Source: Flavobacterium marginilacus (GTDB taxonomy: Bacteria > Bacteroidota > Bacteroidia > Flavobacteriales > Flavobacteriaceae). From it: a DNA stretch of 64,000 nucleotides. The notes beneath the pieces are model-generated. The model searched no databases, was not told where the DNA came from, and saw only the letters and a program-made list of their open reading frames with translations. Each line of letters opens with the position of its first letter. The stretch's first letter is position 1. Shown piece after piece: positions 17,442 through 24,560 of the stretch. The stretch lies in NCBI RefSeq assembly GCF_026870155.1, contig NZ_CP113975.1:4340001-4404000 (forward strand). Reading direction: 5' to 3'. Made by a program: the position numbers and the translations under genes.

Positions 17442-20400
17442 TTAAAAAGTTACATTTAAGCCCGTAATAAATGTTTTAGAATTTGGATAGGATCCAAAGT
17501 CAATTCCGGGATATAAATTATTCTGTTCATAGGAACTTACCTCTGGATCATAGCCTGTGTATTTAGTCCATGTAAATAAGTTCTCGGCAGATACGTATAC
17601 CTTAATGCTCTTAGTTCCAATTTTTGAAGAAATGCTTTTTGGGAAAGTATATCCTAAAGTGATTAGCTTTAATCTCAGGAAAGAAGCATCTTCTACATAA
17701 CGTTCCGACACAATTCCAAGCGGAGAACTTGAAGCTCTTGGGATTTCATTACTTGGATTAGCCGGTGTCCAGCGATCTAATAAAGTGGCTGCCGCATTAG
17801 TTCCAAGAGTAGAAATTTCCAATTGCTGATTTAGAGCGTTAAATATTTTACCTCCATAAGAACCTTGGAACGAAAAATTCAAATCAAAGTTGCTATAAGA
17901 AAGCGTATTACTGAAACTTCCAACAAATTTTGGCTGTGAAGTCCCAAGATCTCCTTTGTCAAGCGCAGTAATTACTCCGTCCCCGTTGGTATCTACATAT
18001 TTTCTATCACCCACTTTTGTATTGGCAAGACTGTTAATTTTTGGCTGCGTATTAACTTCTTCCTGAGTCTGGAAAATTCCGTTGGTTTTGTATCCCCAAA
18101 AAGTTCCCAGCGGTAATCCCACTTTAACAGTTACGGGCTGTTGCTGCAATAAAGAACCATTTGGCACTATCGGGAAAAATTGATCCACTCCATTACCAAT
18201 TTCCAGAACTTTATTTCTGTTGGCAGAAAAAACAAAGTTAGAATTCCATGAAAACGTTTCTGTTTTTATATTTTCGGTAATCAGACCAATTTCAATACCT
18301 TTATTCTCTACACCACCAATATTCTGCAGCACTGTAGCAAATCCAGAAGTCAATGGAACTGGAACATTGATAAGCAGATCATTTGTCTTTTTGTAATAGG
18401 CATCAAAAACAAAATTTATTTTTCTGTCCAATAATGATAAATCTAAACCTATATTATACTGATCCGTTTTTTCCCATCTCAGATCCGGGTTGGCCAAACG
18501 GGTTGGTGCCAATCCTGTCTGCAGTGTCCCGCCAAAAGCATAATTAACAGACCCTATGGAAGCTAAGGAAAGATAATTACCAATTTCCTGATTCCCTGTA
18601 GTTCCTGCACTCAGCCTAAGTTTTGCATCACTTACTCCTTTAATATTTTTGGCAAAATCCTCTTCGGTTATGTTCCAAGAAAATCCAGCTGAAGGGAAAT
18701 AACCCCAAAGTGATTCAGTACCAAATCTTGAAGACCCATCCGCACGCGCAGATACTGTCAGGTTATATCTCCCTTTATATGAATAATTTACTCTTGCCAG
18801 CCATGATTTCAATACGCTTTCGAATGATTCAGTATAAGGCTTTACAGCCACACCATCCTGTAATGCATTGTAAGTATTTGCATCATTTACAAAAGTATTA
18901 GCTCCTGCATTCACTACTTCTCCCTGGGTATATTGAAGTGTGTATCCAGCCAAAGCAGAGAATTTATGATCTTCTCCAAAATGAGTATTGTAGTTCAAAG
19001 TATTTTCATTCAATACTGAACTTACCAGTCTGTCGCCAGAAGAAGCAAGACCTTTTGTTGGAGCACCAGTAGTAGTATTCGATGGCGCATAATAGTTTTG
19101 TTTGGTGTTAATTACGTCACCGCTGACAGCAGCTTTGGCCGTAATTTCTTTGTTGATTTTATATTCACCAAACAAACTGGTCAAAATTCTGTTGATTTTG
19201 GTTTCATTTATAGTGTTTTCCAAATCATTAATTGGGTTGGGCACATAACCGTTAACTGATGTCGCATAAGGATTATTGGTTACATTATAGCTTCCGTCAT
19301 CATTTCTGATTGGAACCACGGGTGCCGTTAGCAGGATACTAACCAATGGATTGGGGTTTCTGCCGGCTGCAGTACCGCCATTAGTTCCTACTCCATTCGA
19401 TATTGAATTGCTATAATTGGCATTCACTCCAAATTTAAAAGCCTGAGAATAATTTCTTTCATAATTGGCACGAAGCGAAATTCGTTTAAAATCTGATCCT
19501 ATTACAATTCCTTGCTGATCAAAATAACCTGATGACACTGAATATCTGGAGCGGTCATCTCCGCCTGAAAATGTTAACTGGTGGTTTTGAACCGGTGCCG
19601 CCGAATTAAAAGCTGCTGACTGCCAGTCATATCCTCCTGAAGTTTTAAGAGCTTCAATCTGGGCCGCTGAAAAAGAAGGTGCCTGCCCTATACTTGCCTG
19701 AACATCATTTCGCAGGCTTGCCCATTGGCCCGCATCTAATAAATCTATCTTTTTTGAAACATTCTGAATTCCAAAATAGCCTTGATAAGAAATATTGTCC
19801 TGCCCTTTGGTTCCTTTTTTAGTTGTAATAAGCACCACGCCATTTGCTCCTCGGGAACCATAAATCGCAGTTGCAGATGCATCTTTCAATACATCAATCG
19901 ACTCAATATCGGCAGGATTGATTGTTGACAGCACATTTACTCCAGCACCTGCATAAGTAACTCCGGCCGTACCATTGCTGTTGTCATTATAAATTAGTAC
20001 TCCATCTACAACATACAGCGGTTCATTACCTGCTGTAATTGAATTTCCTCCTCTAATACGCACACTGGAAGTTGCGCCTGGACGGCCTGAACTTTGGGTT
20101 ACAACAACACCTGGAATTGCACCGCGCAATAAATTATCTGCTGAAGAAGTAACCTGCGCCAAATTTGCTTTTGGAATAGATGAAATTGCACCCGTGATAT
20201 CTTTTTTCTTTTGCGTTCCATACCCCACAACCACCAGCTCATTCAACTCTTGAAGATCCTCCTCTAAGTTGACAATAAGCGGGCTTCCGTCTACAATCAC
20301 TTCAGCTTTTTTGTAGCCAATGTAGGTTATGATTAAAGTGTATGGGAATTTTTGTCCGGTTTGGAAATAAAATTTTCCCTCTGCATCAGTTACCACGCCG

Positions 20401-20573
20401 TGGGTGGTTCCTTTAATAGTTACGCTAGCTCCTGCTACTGGTAAATTTGAAACTTTATTAACTACAGTTCCGTCAAGTTTAGACTGAATAAGGGGTTTCG
20501 TATCTTGTGCCTGGATTCCAAATGAAAACAGAAAAATACCCAGCCAGGAAAGATTATATAATATTTTTTTCAT
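17442..20573 (-). CDS. SusC/RagA-family TonB-dependent transporter
   Basis: 1043 residues: signal peptide (LSWLGIFLFSFGIQAQ), carboxypeptidase-D regulatory-like domain (about 33-110; GTVVNKVSNLPVAGASVTIK, GVVTDAEGKF), TonB box region ELVVVGYGTQKKKDITGAIS, plug domain (about 125-250; RIRGGNSITAGNEPLYVVDG, DATAIYGSRGANGVVLITTKKG) and a 22-strand-type barrel ending in the aromatic FITGLNVTF. It imports a ligand captured by SusD using TonB energy. It is the first structural gene of the sulfatase operon, preceded by an unusually long leader holding a cysteine-rich upstream ORF. No ECF sigma or anti-sigma gene lies next to it. Confidence 0.95.
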   Translation of the reverse strand: MKKILYNLSWLGIFLFSFGIQAQDTKPLIQSKLDGTVVNKVSNLPVAGASVTIKGTTHGVVTDAEGKFYFQTGQKFPYTLIITYIGYKKAEVIVDGSPLIVNLEEDLQELNELVVVGYGTQKKKDITGAISSIPKANLAQVTSSADNLLRGAIPGVVVTQSSGRPGATSSVRIRGGNSITAGNEPLYVVDGVLIYNDNSNGTAGVTYAGAGVNVLSTINPADIESIDVLKDASATAIYGSRGANGVVLITTKKGTKGQDNISYQGYFGIQNVSKKIDLLDAGQWASLRNDVQASIGQAPSFSAAQIEALKTSGGYDWQSAAFNSAAPVQNHQLTFSGGDDRSRYSVSSGYFDQQGIVIGSDFKRISLRANYERNYSQAFKFGVNANYSNSISNGVGTNGGTAAGRNPNPLVSILLTAPVVPIRNDDGSYNVTNNPYATSVNGYVPNPINDLENTINETKINRILTSLFGEYKINKEITAKAAVSGDVINTKQNYYAPSNTTTGAPTKGLASSGDRLVSSVLNENTLNYNTHFGEDHKFSALAGYTLQYTQGEVVNAGANTFVNDANTYNALQDGVAVKPYTESFESVLKSWLARVNYSYKGRYNLTVSARADGSSRFGTESLWGYFPSAGFSWNITEEDFAKNIKGVSDAKLRLSAGTTGNQEIGNYLSLASIGSVNYAFGGTLQTGLAPTRLANPDLRWEKTDQYNIGLDLSLLDRKINFVFDAYYKKTNDLLINVPVPLTSGFATVLQNIGGVENKGIEIGLITENIKTETFSWNSNFVFSANRNKVLEIGNGVDQFFPIVPNGSLLQQQPVTVKVGLPLGTFWGYKTNGIFQTQEEVNTQPKINSLANTKVGDRKYVDTNGDGVITALDKGDLGTSQPKFVGSFSNTLSYSNFDLNFSFQGSYGGKIFNALNQQLEISTLGTNAAATLLDRWTPANPSNEIPRASSSPLGIVSERYVEDASFLRLKLITLGYTFPKSISSKIGTKSIKVYVSAENLFTWTKYTGYDPEVSSYEQNNLYPGIDFGSYPNSKTFITGLNVTF

Positions 20574-20661
20574 TACTTTGTTTTGGTTTAATAAATAAGG
20601 AGTCTGAAAACTGATTTATCAATTTTCATTTTCCGTTTAACGATACATTTTTTTTAAGCCT

Positions 20662-20695
20662 GCCATTTCTGTTGCCGCAGAAATGGCTTTTTTTT
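20662..20695 (+). terminator. Terminator-like hairpin in susC leader region (plus orientation)
   Basis: 10-bp perfect stem GCCATTTCTG / CAGAAATGGC, 6-nt loop, followed by eight T on the plus strand. No plus-strand gene precedes it. In the minus-strand susC leader RNA the same hairpin forms, but with an A tract in front rather than a T tract behind, so it would not terminate susC transcripts. It may be an antisense-transcript terminator or a leader structure. Confidence 0.6.
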
Positions 20696-20720
20696 ATCTA
20701 CAACACATTAGTTTTTTCAT
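20694..20720 (-). CDS. Possible 8-codon mini-ORF in susC leader (MKKLMCCR)
   Basis: ATG at 20720 to TAA at 20694 encodes MKKLMCCR, ending at the base of the leader hairpin. Its two adjacent cysteines echo the upstream cysteine-rich leader ORF. It is too short to judge alone and is recorded as part of the leader architecture. Confidence 0.2.
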   Translation of the reverse strand: MKKLMCCR

Positions 20721-20793
20721 TTTATTTTATTGCTTATTGATTAGTACTATTTTAGTTTGAGTATTATTTTTTAAAAGAATAAATCAAAGAGTT

Positions 20794-20827
20794 AAAATAA
20801 TTTATACTGGATGAAATAAATTATTTT
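20794..20827. repeat. A/T-rich inverted repeat in susC leader
   Basis: Perfect 12-bp arms AAAATAATTTAT (20794-20805) and ATAAATTATTTT (20816-20827) with a 10-nt loop, 43 bp downstream of the cysteine-rich leader ORF in susC transcription. A weak A/U hairpin that could take part in alternative leader folding. Confidence 0.45.
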
Positions 20828-20870
20828 AAGACTGAACATAAAAGTGACGGGATGCTATAATTGGAAAACA

Positions 20871-20924
20871 CTAACAGCAGCAACACATTCGACGGAGTGT
20901 GCCGAATGATACAAGTTCCTGCAT
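20871..20924 (-). CDS. Cysteine-run leader peptide (upstream ORF), candidate attenuator of the sulfatase operon
   Basis: ATG at 20924 opens a 17-codon frame, MQELVSFGTLRRMCCCC, with TAG directly after the four cysteine codons (TGT TGC TGC TGT). It lies about 75 nt after a predicted transcription start and about 300 nt before the susC start, with hairpins between. Runs of the regulatory amino acid at the end of a short leader ORF are the hallmark of ribosome-stalling attenuators (trp, his, and Cys-run leaders upstream of sulfur genes in actinobacteria). Here the downstream operon scavenges sulfate esters, so charged Cys-tRNA would be a logical signal. Translation is not shown. No classical minus-strand terminator follows, so control could act on Rho-dependent termination or on translation. 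Confidence 0.6.
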   Translation of the reverse strand: MQELVSFGTLRRMCCCC

Positions 20925-21007
20925 GATCAAAAAAAGAATGTTTTTGATAGTCTTCACAATTTTCAGTATTTGTTAGTTATTTTTTTAAACTCTACTATTT
21001 CTATAGA

Positions 21008-21038
21008 CAAAAGTATATTAAAAATAATTAACAGCCAA
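21008..21038 (-). promoter_or_regulatory. Putative promoter of the susC-sulfatase operon
   Basis: Minus strand: -7 TACTTTTG (21015-21008), 20-bp spacer, -33 TTG (21038-21036). Transcription from near 21000 would include the cysteine-run leader ORF and about 430 nt of leader before susC. It lies about 180 bp downstream of the IS30 element. Confidence 0.6.
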
Positions 21039-21151
21039 AAAAAATTAAAGTATTCACTAAAGAATTGTTAATTTGGCTATAGTCAAACGCTTACAACAGA
21101 TTGAAAATAAACAACAAAACACTATATACCAGTAAATTACAGGCAAATCTA

Positions 21152-21195
21152 TACTTTATGCTTTTTTAAAAACAAAAAAGCATAAAGTAGTTTTT
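21152..21195 (+). terminator. Terminator-like hairpin beside the IS30 element
   Basis: A 16-bp perfect stem TACTTTATGCTTTTTT / AAAAAAGCATAAAGTA with 6-nt loop, followed on the plus strand by GTTTTT. On the minus strand it lies 35 bp after the transposase stop and could block read-through from the IS toward susC, although its T tract is in the stem and loop rather than behind it. Function uncertain. Confidence 0.4.
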
Positions 21196-21223
21196 ACATT
21201 AAAAACTTTTAAAATTGGTGGAT

Positions 21224-22204
21224 TCAACATATAAATGCAACAGTATTCAATTTATTGATTTTTTCGGCGAAAATTTCATTAGGTGTTTTATAGCCAAATC
21301 TTTTTCTGGGTCTGTTGTTTAATGTATTAACTACTGTTTTTATTTGTTGTTCTTCGATGTTTTCAAAGTTAGATTTTTTAGGAAAATATTGTCTTATTAA
21401 TCCGTTTAAATTTTCATTGGCTCCTCGTTCCCAGCTATGGTAGGGTTTGGCAAAATAATAATCGATATCTAAATCTTCTGCAATGGCCCGATGATTGGCA
21501 AATTCCTTTCCATTATCCGAAGTAATGGTCTTGATTATTGGTTTCCAATCTTTCAATAATTCAATTGTTTTCTGCTGTATTGCACTAGCTTCTTTGCTTT
21601 CTACTTTTCCCATAAAAAGTATTCCAGAGGCTCTGTCATTGATAGTTAGTAACGCTCCTTTGTGATTCTTACCAATGACCAAATCAATCTCTAAATCGCC
21701 CAATCTACTTTTCTTTTCTACTATCTTTGGACGCTCGCTAATATCGACCCTACCAATAATAAGTCCTCTTTTATCCTTTAAATGTCCTCTTTTTTTATAC
21801 TTTTTACCCTTGGTCCTAAGATGTTTATATAAGAGTCCTCCTTTGCGTTTATTTTCCCAAATATATTGATAGATTCTTTCTTTAGAAACCATTGCTCTTT
21901 TGTCAATTTTTGCTCTGCCAACAATTTGTTCAGGACTGTAATCTTGCTTTAAATAAAACAAAATATTTGCTTCAACTTCTGAGGTTAAAGTGCATTTTTT
22001 GATCTTAACCTTATGCCTGTTTAAAGCTTTTTTATCCGCCAAAACAGCTTTATAAACACCACTTCTTTGATCAGAATTACGTTTTATTTCTCGAGAAATA
22101 ACTGATTTGTTTTTATCTACCAATTCAGCAATTTCGGAAATACTGATACCGGCATTTCTATATACTTCTATTTTGTATCTTTGTTCTAACGTTAAATGTG
22201 CCAT
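21224..22204 (-). CDS. IS30-family transposase
   Basis: 326 residues, full length. An N-terminal HTH (about 4-42; LTLEQRYKIEVYRNAGIS, ISEIAELVDKNKSVISREI) typical of IS30 is followed by the DDE catalytic core: D174 (LEIDLVIG), D230 (TSDNGKEF) and E264 (GANENLNG). The 33-residue spacing between the second D and E is characteristic of IS30. The C-terminal NNRPRKRFGYKTPNEIF is also diagnostic. There is no frameshift or internal stop, so it is likely active. The stop codon lies inside the left terminal repeat. Confidence 0.96.
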   Translation of the reverse strand: MAHLTLEQRYKIEVYRNAGISISEIAELVDKNKSVISREIKRNSDQRSGVYKAVLADKKALNRHKVKIKKCTLTSEVEANILFYLKQDYSPEQIVGRAKIDKRAMVSKERIYQYIWENKRKGGLLYKHLRTKGKKYKKRGHLKDKRGLIIGRVDISERPKIVEKKSRLGDLEIDLVIGKNHKGALLTINDRASGILFMGKVESKEASAIQQKTIELLKDWKPIIKTITSDNGKEFANHRAIAEDLDIDYYFAKPYHSWERGANENLNGLIRQYFPKKSNFENIEEQQIKTVVNTLNNRPRKRFGYKTPNEIFAEKINKLNTVAFIC

Positions 22205-22249
22205 CTATTTTGAGTGTTGCAACCCAAAGATATGATGATTTTTTCGCCA

Positions 22250-22297
22250 ACTCTAGTGTTATTCTTTTGACCTAGGTCAAAAGAATAACACTAGAGT
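22250..22297. repeat. 48-bp perfect palindrome upstream of the IS30 transposase
   Basis: Arms 22250-22273 and 22274-22297 are exact complements, centred on CCTAGG, and are followed by eight T on the plus strand. It lies inside the IS, between the transposase start and the right terminal repeat. In a minus-strand read-through transcript it would form a very stable hairpin about 45 nt before the transposase start. On the plus strand it is a strong terminator. Confidence 0.85.
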
Positions 22298-22395
22298 TTT
22301 TTTTCACGTTGCATTTATTACTTGAATCTAAGATTTCTTTTATTTAACAAAAGAATTTTACTGATAAATTAAAAATATTACTTCTGAATTGTATC

Positions 22396-22424
22396 AAAAA
22401 AAAACATAATTTTTTAAAATTATG
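22396..22424 (-). terminator. Rho-independent terminator of LRR gene 2
   Basis: Minus strand: 9-bp stem CATAATTTT / AAAATTATG with a 2-nt spacer, followed by nine T, 31 bp after the LRR stop codon. AT-rich but well placed. Confidence 0.6.
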
Positions 22425-22455
22425 GTGCTTTAAATAAAGATAAGCTATGTTGACT

Positions 22456-23310
22456 TTATTCGCCTACGGCTAAAGTTCCTCTGGAAGTATTTTCAACTTC
22501 TAATTTAAAAGCTGCACCCGATTCATTTCGCATTGTAGAATTGAAATCATTTTTTTTAGCCAAAAGAGCAGGTACATAACCAGAAAATGAATTATAAGCT
22601 AAATTTACTTTTTCTAAATTTTCTAACTTAACAATGCTGAAAGGAATCTGTCCGCTCATTTTGTTATCAAATAAACTCAAGTTTTCTAAGGAAACTAAGT
22701 TTTCGATATTCCTGCTGATGTGTCCCGAAAATTCATTACTGCTCAGCGATAGTTCTCTTAAATGTTTCAACTGATATAATGATTCTGGCAGTTCTCCCGA
22801 TAACTTGTTGTTAAATAAAGAAATCACTTCCAATTCTTTTAAATTTCCAATCTGACTTGGCAATTCGCCGGAAAGATTATTCATAAAAAGCTTTAAAGTT
22901 TTTAAATGCTGGATTTCGCAAATAGATTTTGGAATGGAACCGGTCAATTTATTAAACGATAGATTTAGCTCCCGCAGTGATTTTAATTTACCAATGTTTT
23001 GGGGTATTGTTCCCGAAATCTGATTTTTAAATAAATCTAATTCTGTTAAGTTTTTCAAATTAGTTATTTCTAAAGGAAGAGTTCCTGTCAAATTATTATT
23101 AGAAAGATTAATGGCTACTACTTTCTCATTTTCAACTTTAATTCCATGCCAGGTAGAAATAGGAGCATTCAGATCCCACTTCACAATCCATTGACTGCCA
23201 TTTGTTTTCTGATATAACTTAATTAAAATATCTTTTTCACTATTTGAAACATTAGCAAGTAAGGAAAGAGAAAAAGTAACCGTTAAAAATACTGCAGCAA
23301 TATTTTTCAT
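22456..23310 (-). CDS. Secreted leucine-rich-repeat protein (paralogue 2)
   Basis: 284 residues: signal peptide (1-19, VTFSLSLLA), LRR N-terminal cap (SEKDILIKLYQKTNGSQW) and about eight plant-type LRRs such as NLTELDLFKNQISGTIPQNI (about 68-255). The tail has TMRNESG, matching TMRNEIG in the paralogue at 3806-4633, then a 20-residue extension. The two proteins are co-linear, so they arose by duplication. It is probably periplasmic or extracellular, and its binding partner is unknown. It is transcribed toward the IS and the sulfatase locus but has its own terminator. Confidence 0.85.
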   Translation of the reverse strand: MKNIAAVFLTVTFSLSLLANVSNSEKDILIKLYQKTNGSQWIVKWDLNAPISTWHGIKVENEKVVAINLSNNNLTGTLPLEITNLKNLTELDLFKNQISGTIPQNIGKLKSLRELNLSFNKLTGSIPKSICEIQHLKTLKLFMNNLSGELPSQIGNLKELEVISLFNNKLSGELPESLYQLKHLRELSLSSNEFSGHISRNIENLVSLENLSLFDNKMSGQIPFSIVKLENLEKVNLAYNSFSGYVPALLAKKNDFNSTMRNESGAAFKLEVENTSRGTLAVGE

Positions 23311-23458
23311 GATCTCTATTTTTTTATTTTAACACAACAAAATAACTCCAATATTCAGTAAAACGCAAATTTAATCGATAAAACACACTTTTTATTAATT
23401 TTTGTAATCTAAAAACTATATAAAATAATCAAACATGGTGATATAACAAAATTTTAGT

Positions 23459-23466
23459 TAAATTTG
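23459..23466 (+). promoter_or_regulatory. Putative -7 box of DUF1761 gene
   Basis: TAAATTTG, an exact TAnnTTTG match, 26 bp before the ATG. No TTG at the proper spacing, so only the -7 element is supported. Confidence 0.4.
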
Positions 23467-23492
23467 AGGCTATAACCTTAAAACCTTAAATT

Positions 23493-23981
23493 ATGGAAAT
23501 GAATTGGATTGCAGTTTTTGTAAGCGCATTAACAACATTGGTGGTTGGATTTATCTGGTATAATCCAAAAATATTTGGTACCATCTGGATGAAGGAAAAC
23601 AATCTCACCCAAGAAGAACTTCAAAAAGGGAATATGCTGAAGATTTTTGGTTTGACCTATATTTTTTCATTATTTATTGTTGTGATTGAAATGTCATTAA
23701 CAATTCACCAGTCCGGAGCGGTAGGAATGGTTGGCGGATCACCGAAAATTGCTGAAGCACTTCCTTCTTTTAAAGCCTTCATGGCCGATTACGGAACTGC
23801 TTACAGAACCTTCAAGCATGGAGCTTTACATGGATTCATGTCTGGTTTATTTTTTGCCTTTCCAATAATTGCAATAAACGGTTTATTTGAAAGAAAATCA
23901 TGGAAATACATATGGATACACGCTGGATTTTGGATTCTTAGTTTAACTATTATAGGATCTATTATCTGCGGCTGGCTTTAA
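23493..23981 (+). CDS. DUF1761 family membrane protein
   Basis: 162 residues with four hydrophobic helices (about 4-22, 50-68, 108-128, 139-160). The N-terminal WIAVFVSALTTLVVGFIWYN and the internal KIFGLTYIFSLF pattern are typical of DUF1761. Inner membrane; function unknown in the family. It is a single-gene transcript: a TAAATTTG box upstream and a strong terminator after the stop. Convergent with the pterin dehydratase gene. Confidence 0.85.
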   Translation: MEMNWIAVFVSALTTLVVGFIWYNPKIFGTIWMKENNLTQEELQKGNMLKIFGLTYIFSLFIVVIEMSLTIHQSGAVGMVGGSPKIAEALPSFKAFMADYGTAYRTFKHGALHGFMSGLFFAFPIIAINGLFERKSWKYIWIHAGFWILSLTIIGSIICGWL

Positions 23982-24000
23982 AATTTAAATAAACAACCTG

Positions 24001-24041
24001 AAAGCCTTATTTCTGCATAAGATAGAAATAAGGCTTTTTTT
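24001..24041 (+). terminator. Rho-independent terminator
   Basis: 14-bp perfect stem AAAGCCTTATTTCT / AGAAATAAGGCTTT with a 9-nt loop and a run of T on the plus strand, placed between convergent genes. It may also stop the minus-strand gene. Confidence 0.85.
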
Positions 24042-24042
24042 A

Positions 24043-24321
24043 TTAGAACAAGCTTTCAATCTGGTTTGCCAATTCAATATCTTTCATCGTAACACCACCA
24101 GAATCGTGAGTATTCAAGCGTATATTTACTTTATTATACACATTAAAAAGTTCTGGATGATGATTCATCTTTTCGGCTAAGACTCCTACTTGTACTATAA
24201 AACCGAGTGCTTGTGTGAAATTCTTGAATTTAAAATCTTTTTCGACCGCATTTTCTTTAAAATGCCAATCTTTCAAATTATCCAAAAAAGGACTTACGGA
24301 TTCTTCTGTAAATGTTTTCAT
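24043..24321 (-). CDS. phhB: Pterin-4a-carbinolamine dehydratase
   Basis: 92 residues, the usual full length. It contains the family signature [20 protein letters not shown] with the catalytic histidine pair (N-H-H-P), followed by [17 protein letters not shown]. The enzyme dehydrates 4a-hydroxytetrahydropterin, recycling the cofactor of aromatic amino acid hydroxylases, and acts in the cytoplasm. No phenylalanine hydroxylase gene is adjacent, so it stands alone here. Confidence 0.92.
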   Translation of the reverse strand: MKTFTEESVSPFLDNLKDWHFKENAVEKDFKFKNFTQALGFIVQVGVLAEKMNHHPELFNVYNKVNIRLNTHDSGGVTMKDIELANQIESLF

Positions 24322-24560
24322 ATCGTAGAATTTAAAGTGATTTGGGCTGCAATTGCAAATAATAACAAAAGGGCTAATGTCAGCCTTTAGACCTGATCGG
24401 TCAATTTCCTTTGCTTTTTTTCTTTAAAAAAGCAAAATTACCTGGTTTTATTGCTTAAAAAATAAATAAAAGCTTATTTTTCAAACTATTGCGCCGTAAC
24501 TATCCAGCAAAACAGTTAAAAGAAAACAATTCAGTAAAAATTTAATTTTATTAGTTAATT

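Larger units (their letters stand above)
21221..22328 (-). mobile_element. IS30-family insertion sequence, 1108 bp
   Basis: Bounded by imperfect 21-bp terminal inverted repeats: GATTCAACATATAAATGCAAC at 21221-21241 is 21 bases long and its right-end partner at 22308-22328 (complement starting GATTCAAGTAATAAATG) matches at 17 positions. It contains a single intact transposase gene and, upstream of it, a 48-bp perfect palindrome. Length fits IS30-family elements. No clear target-site duplication was found next to these ends. The IS lies between LRR gene 2 and the susC leader, with the transposase reading toward susC. Confidence 0.8.
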
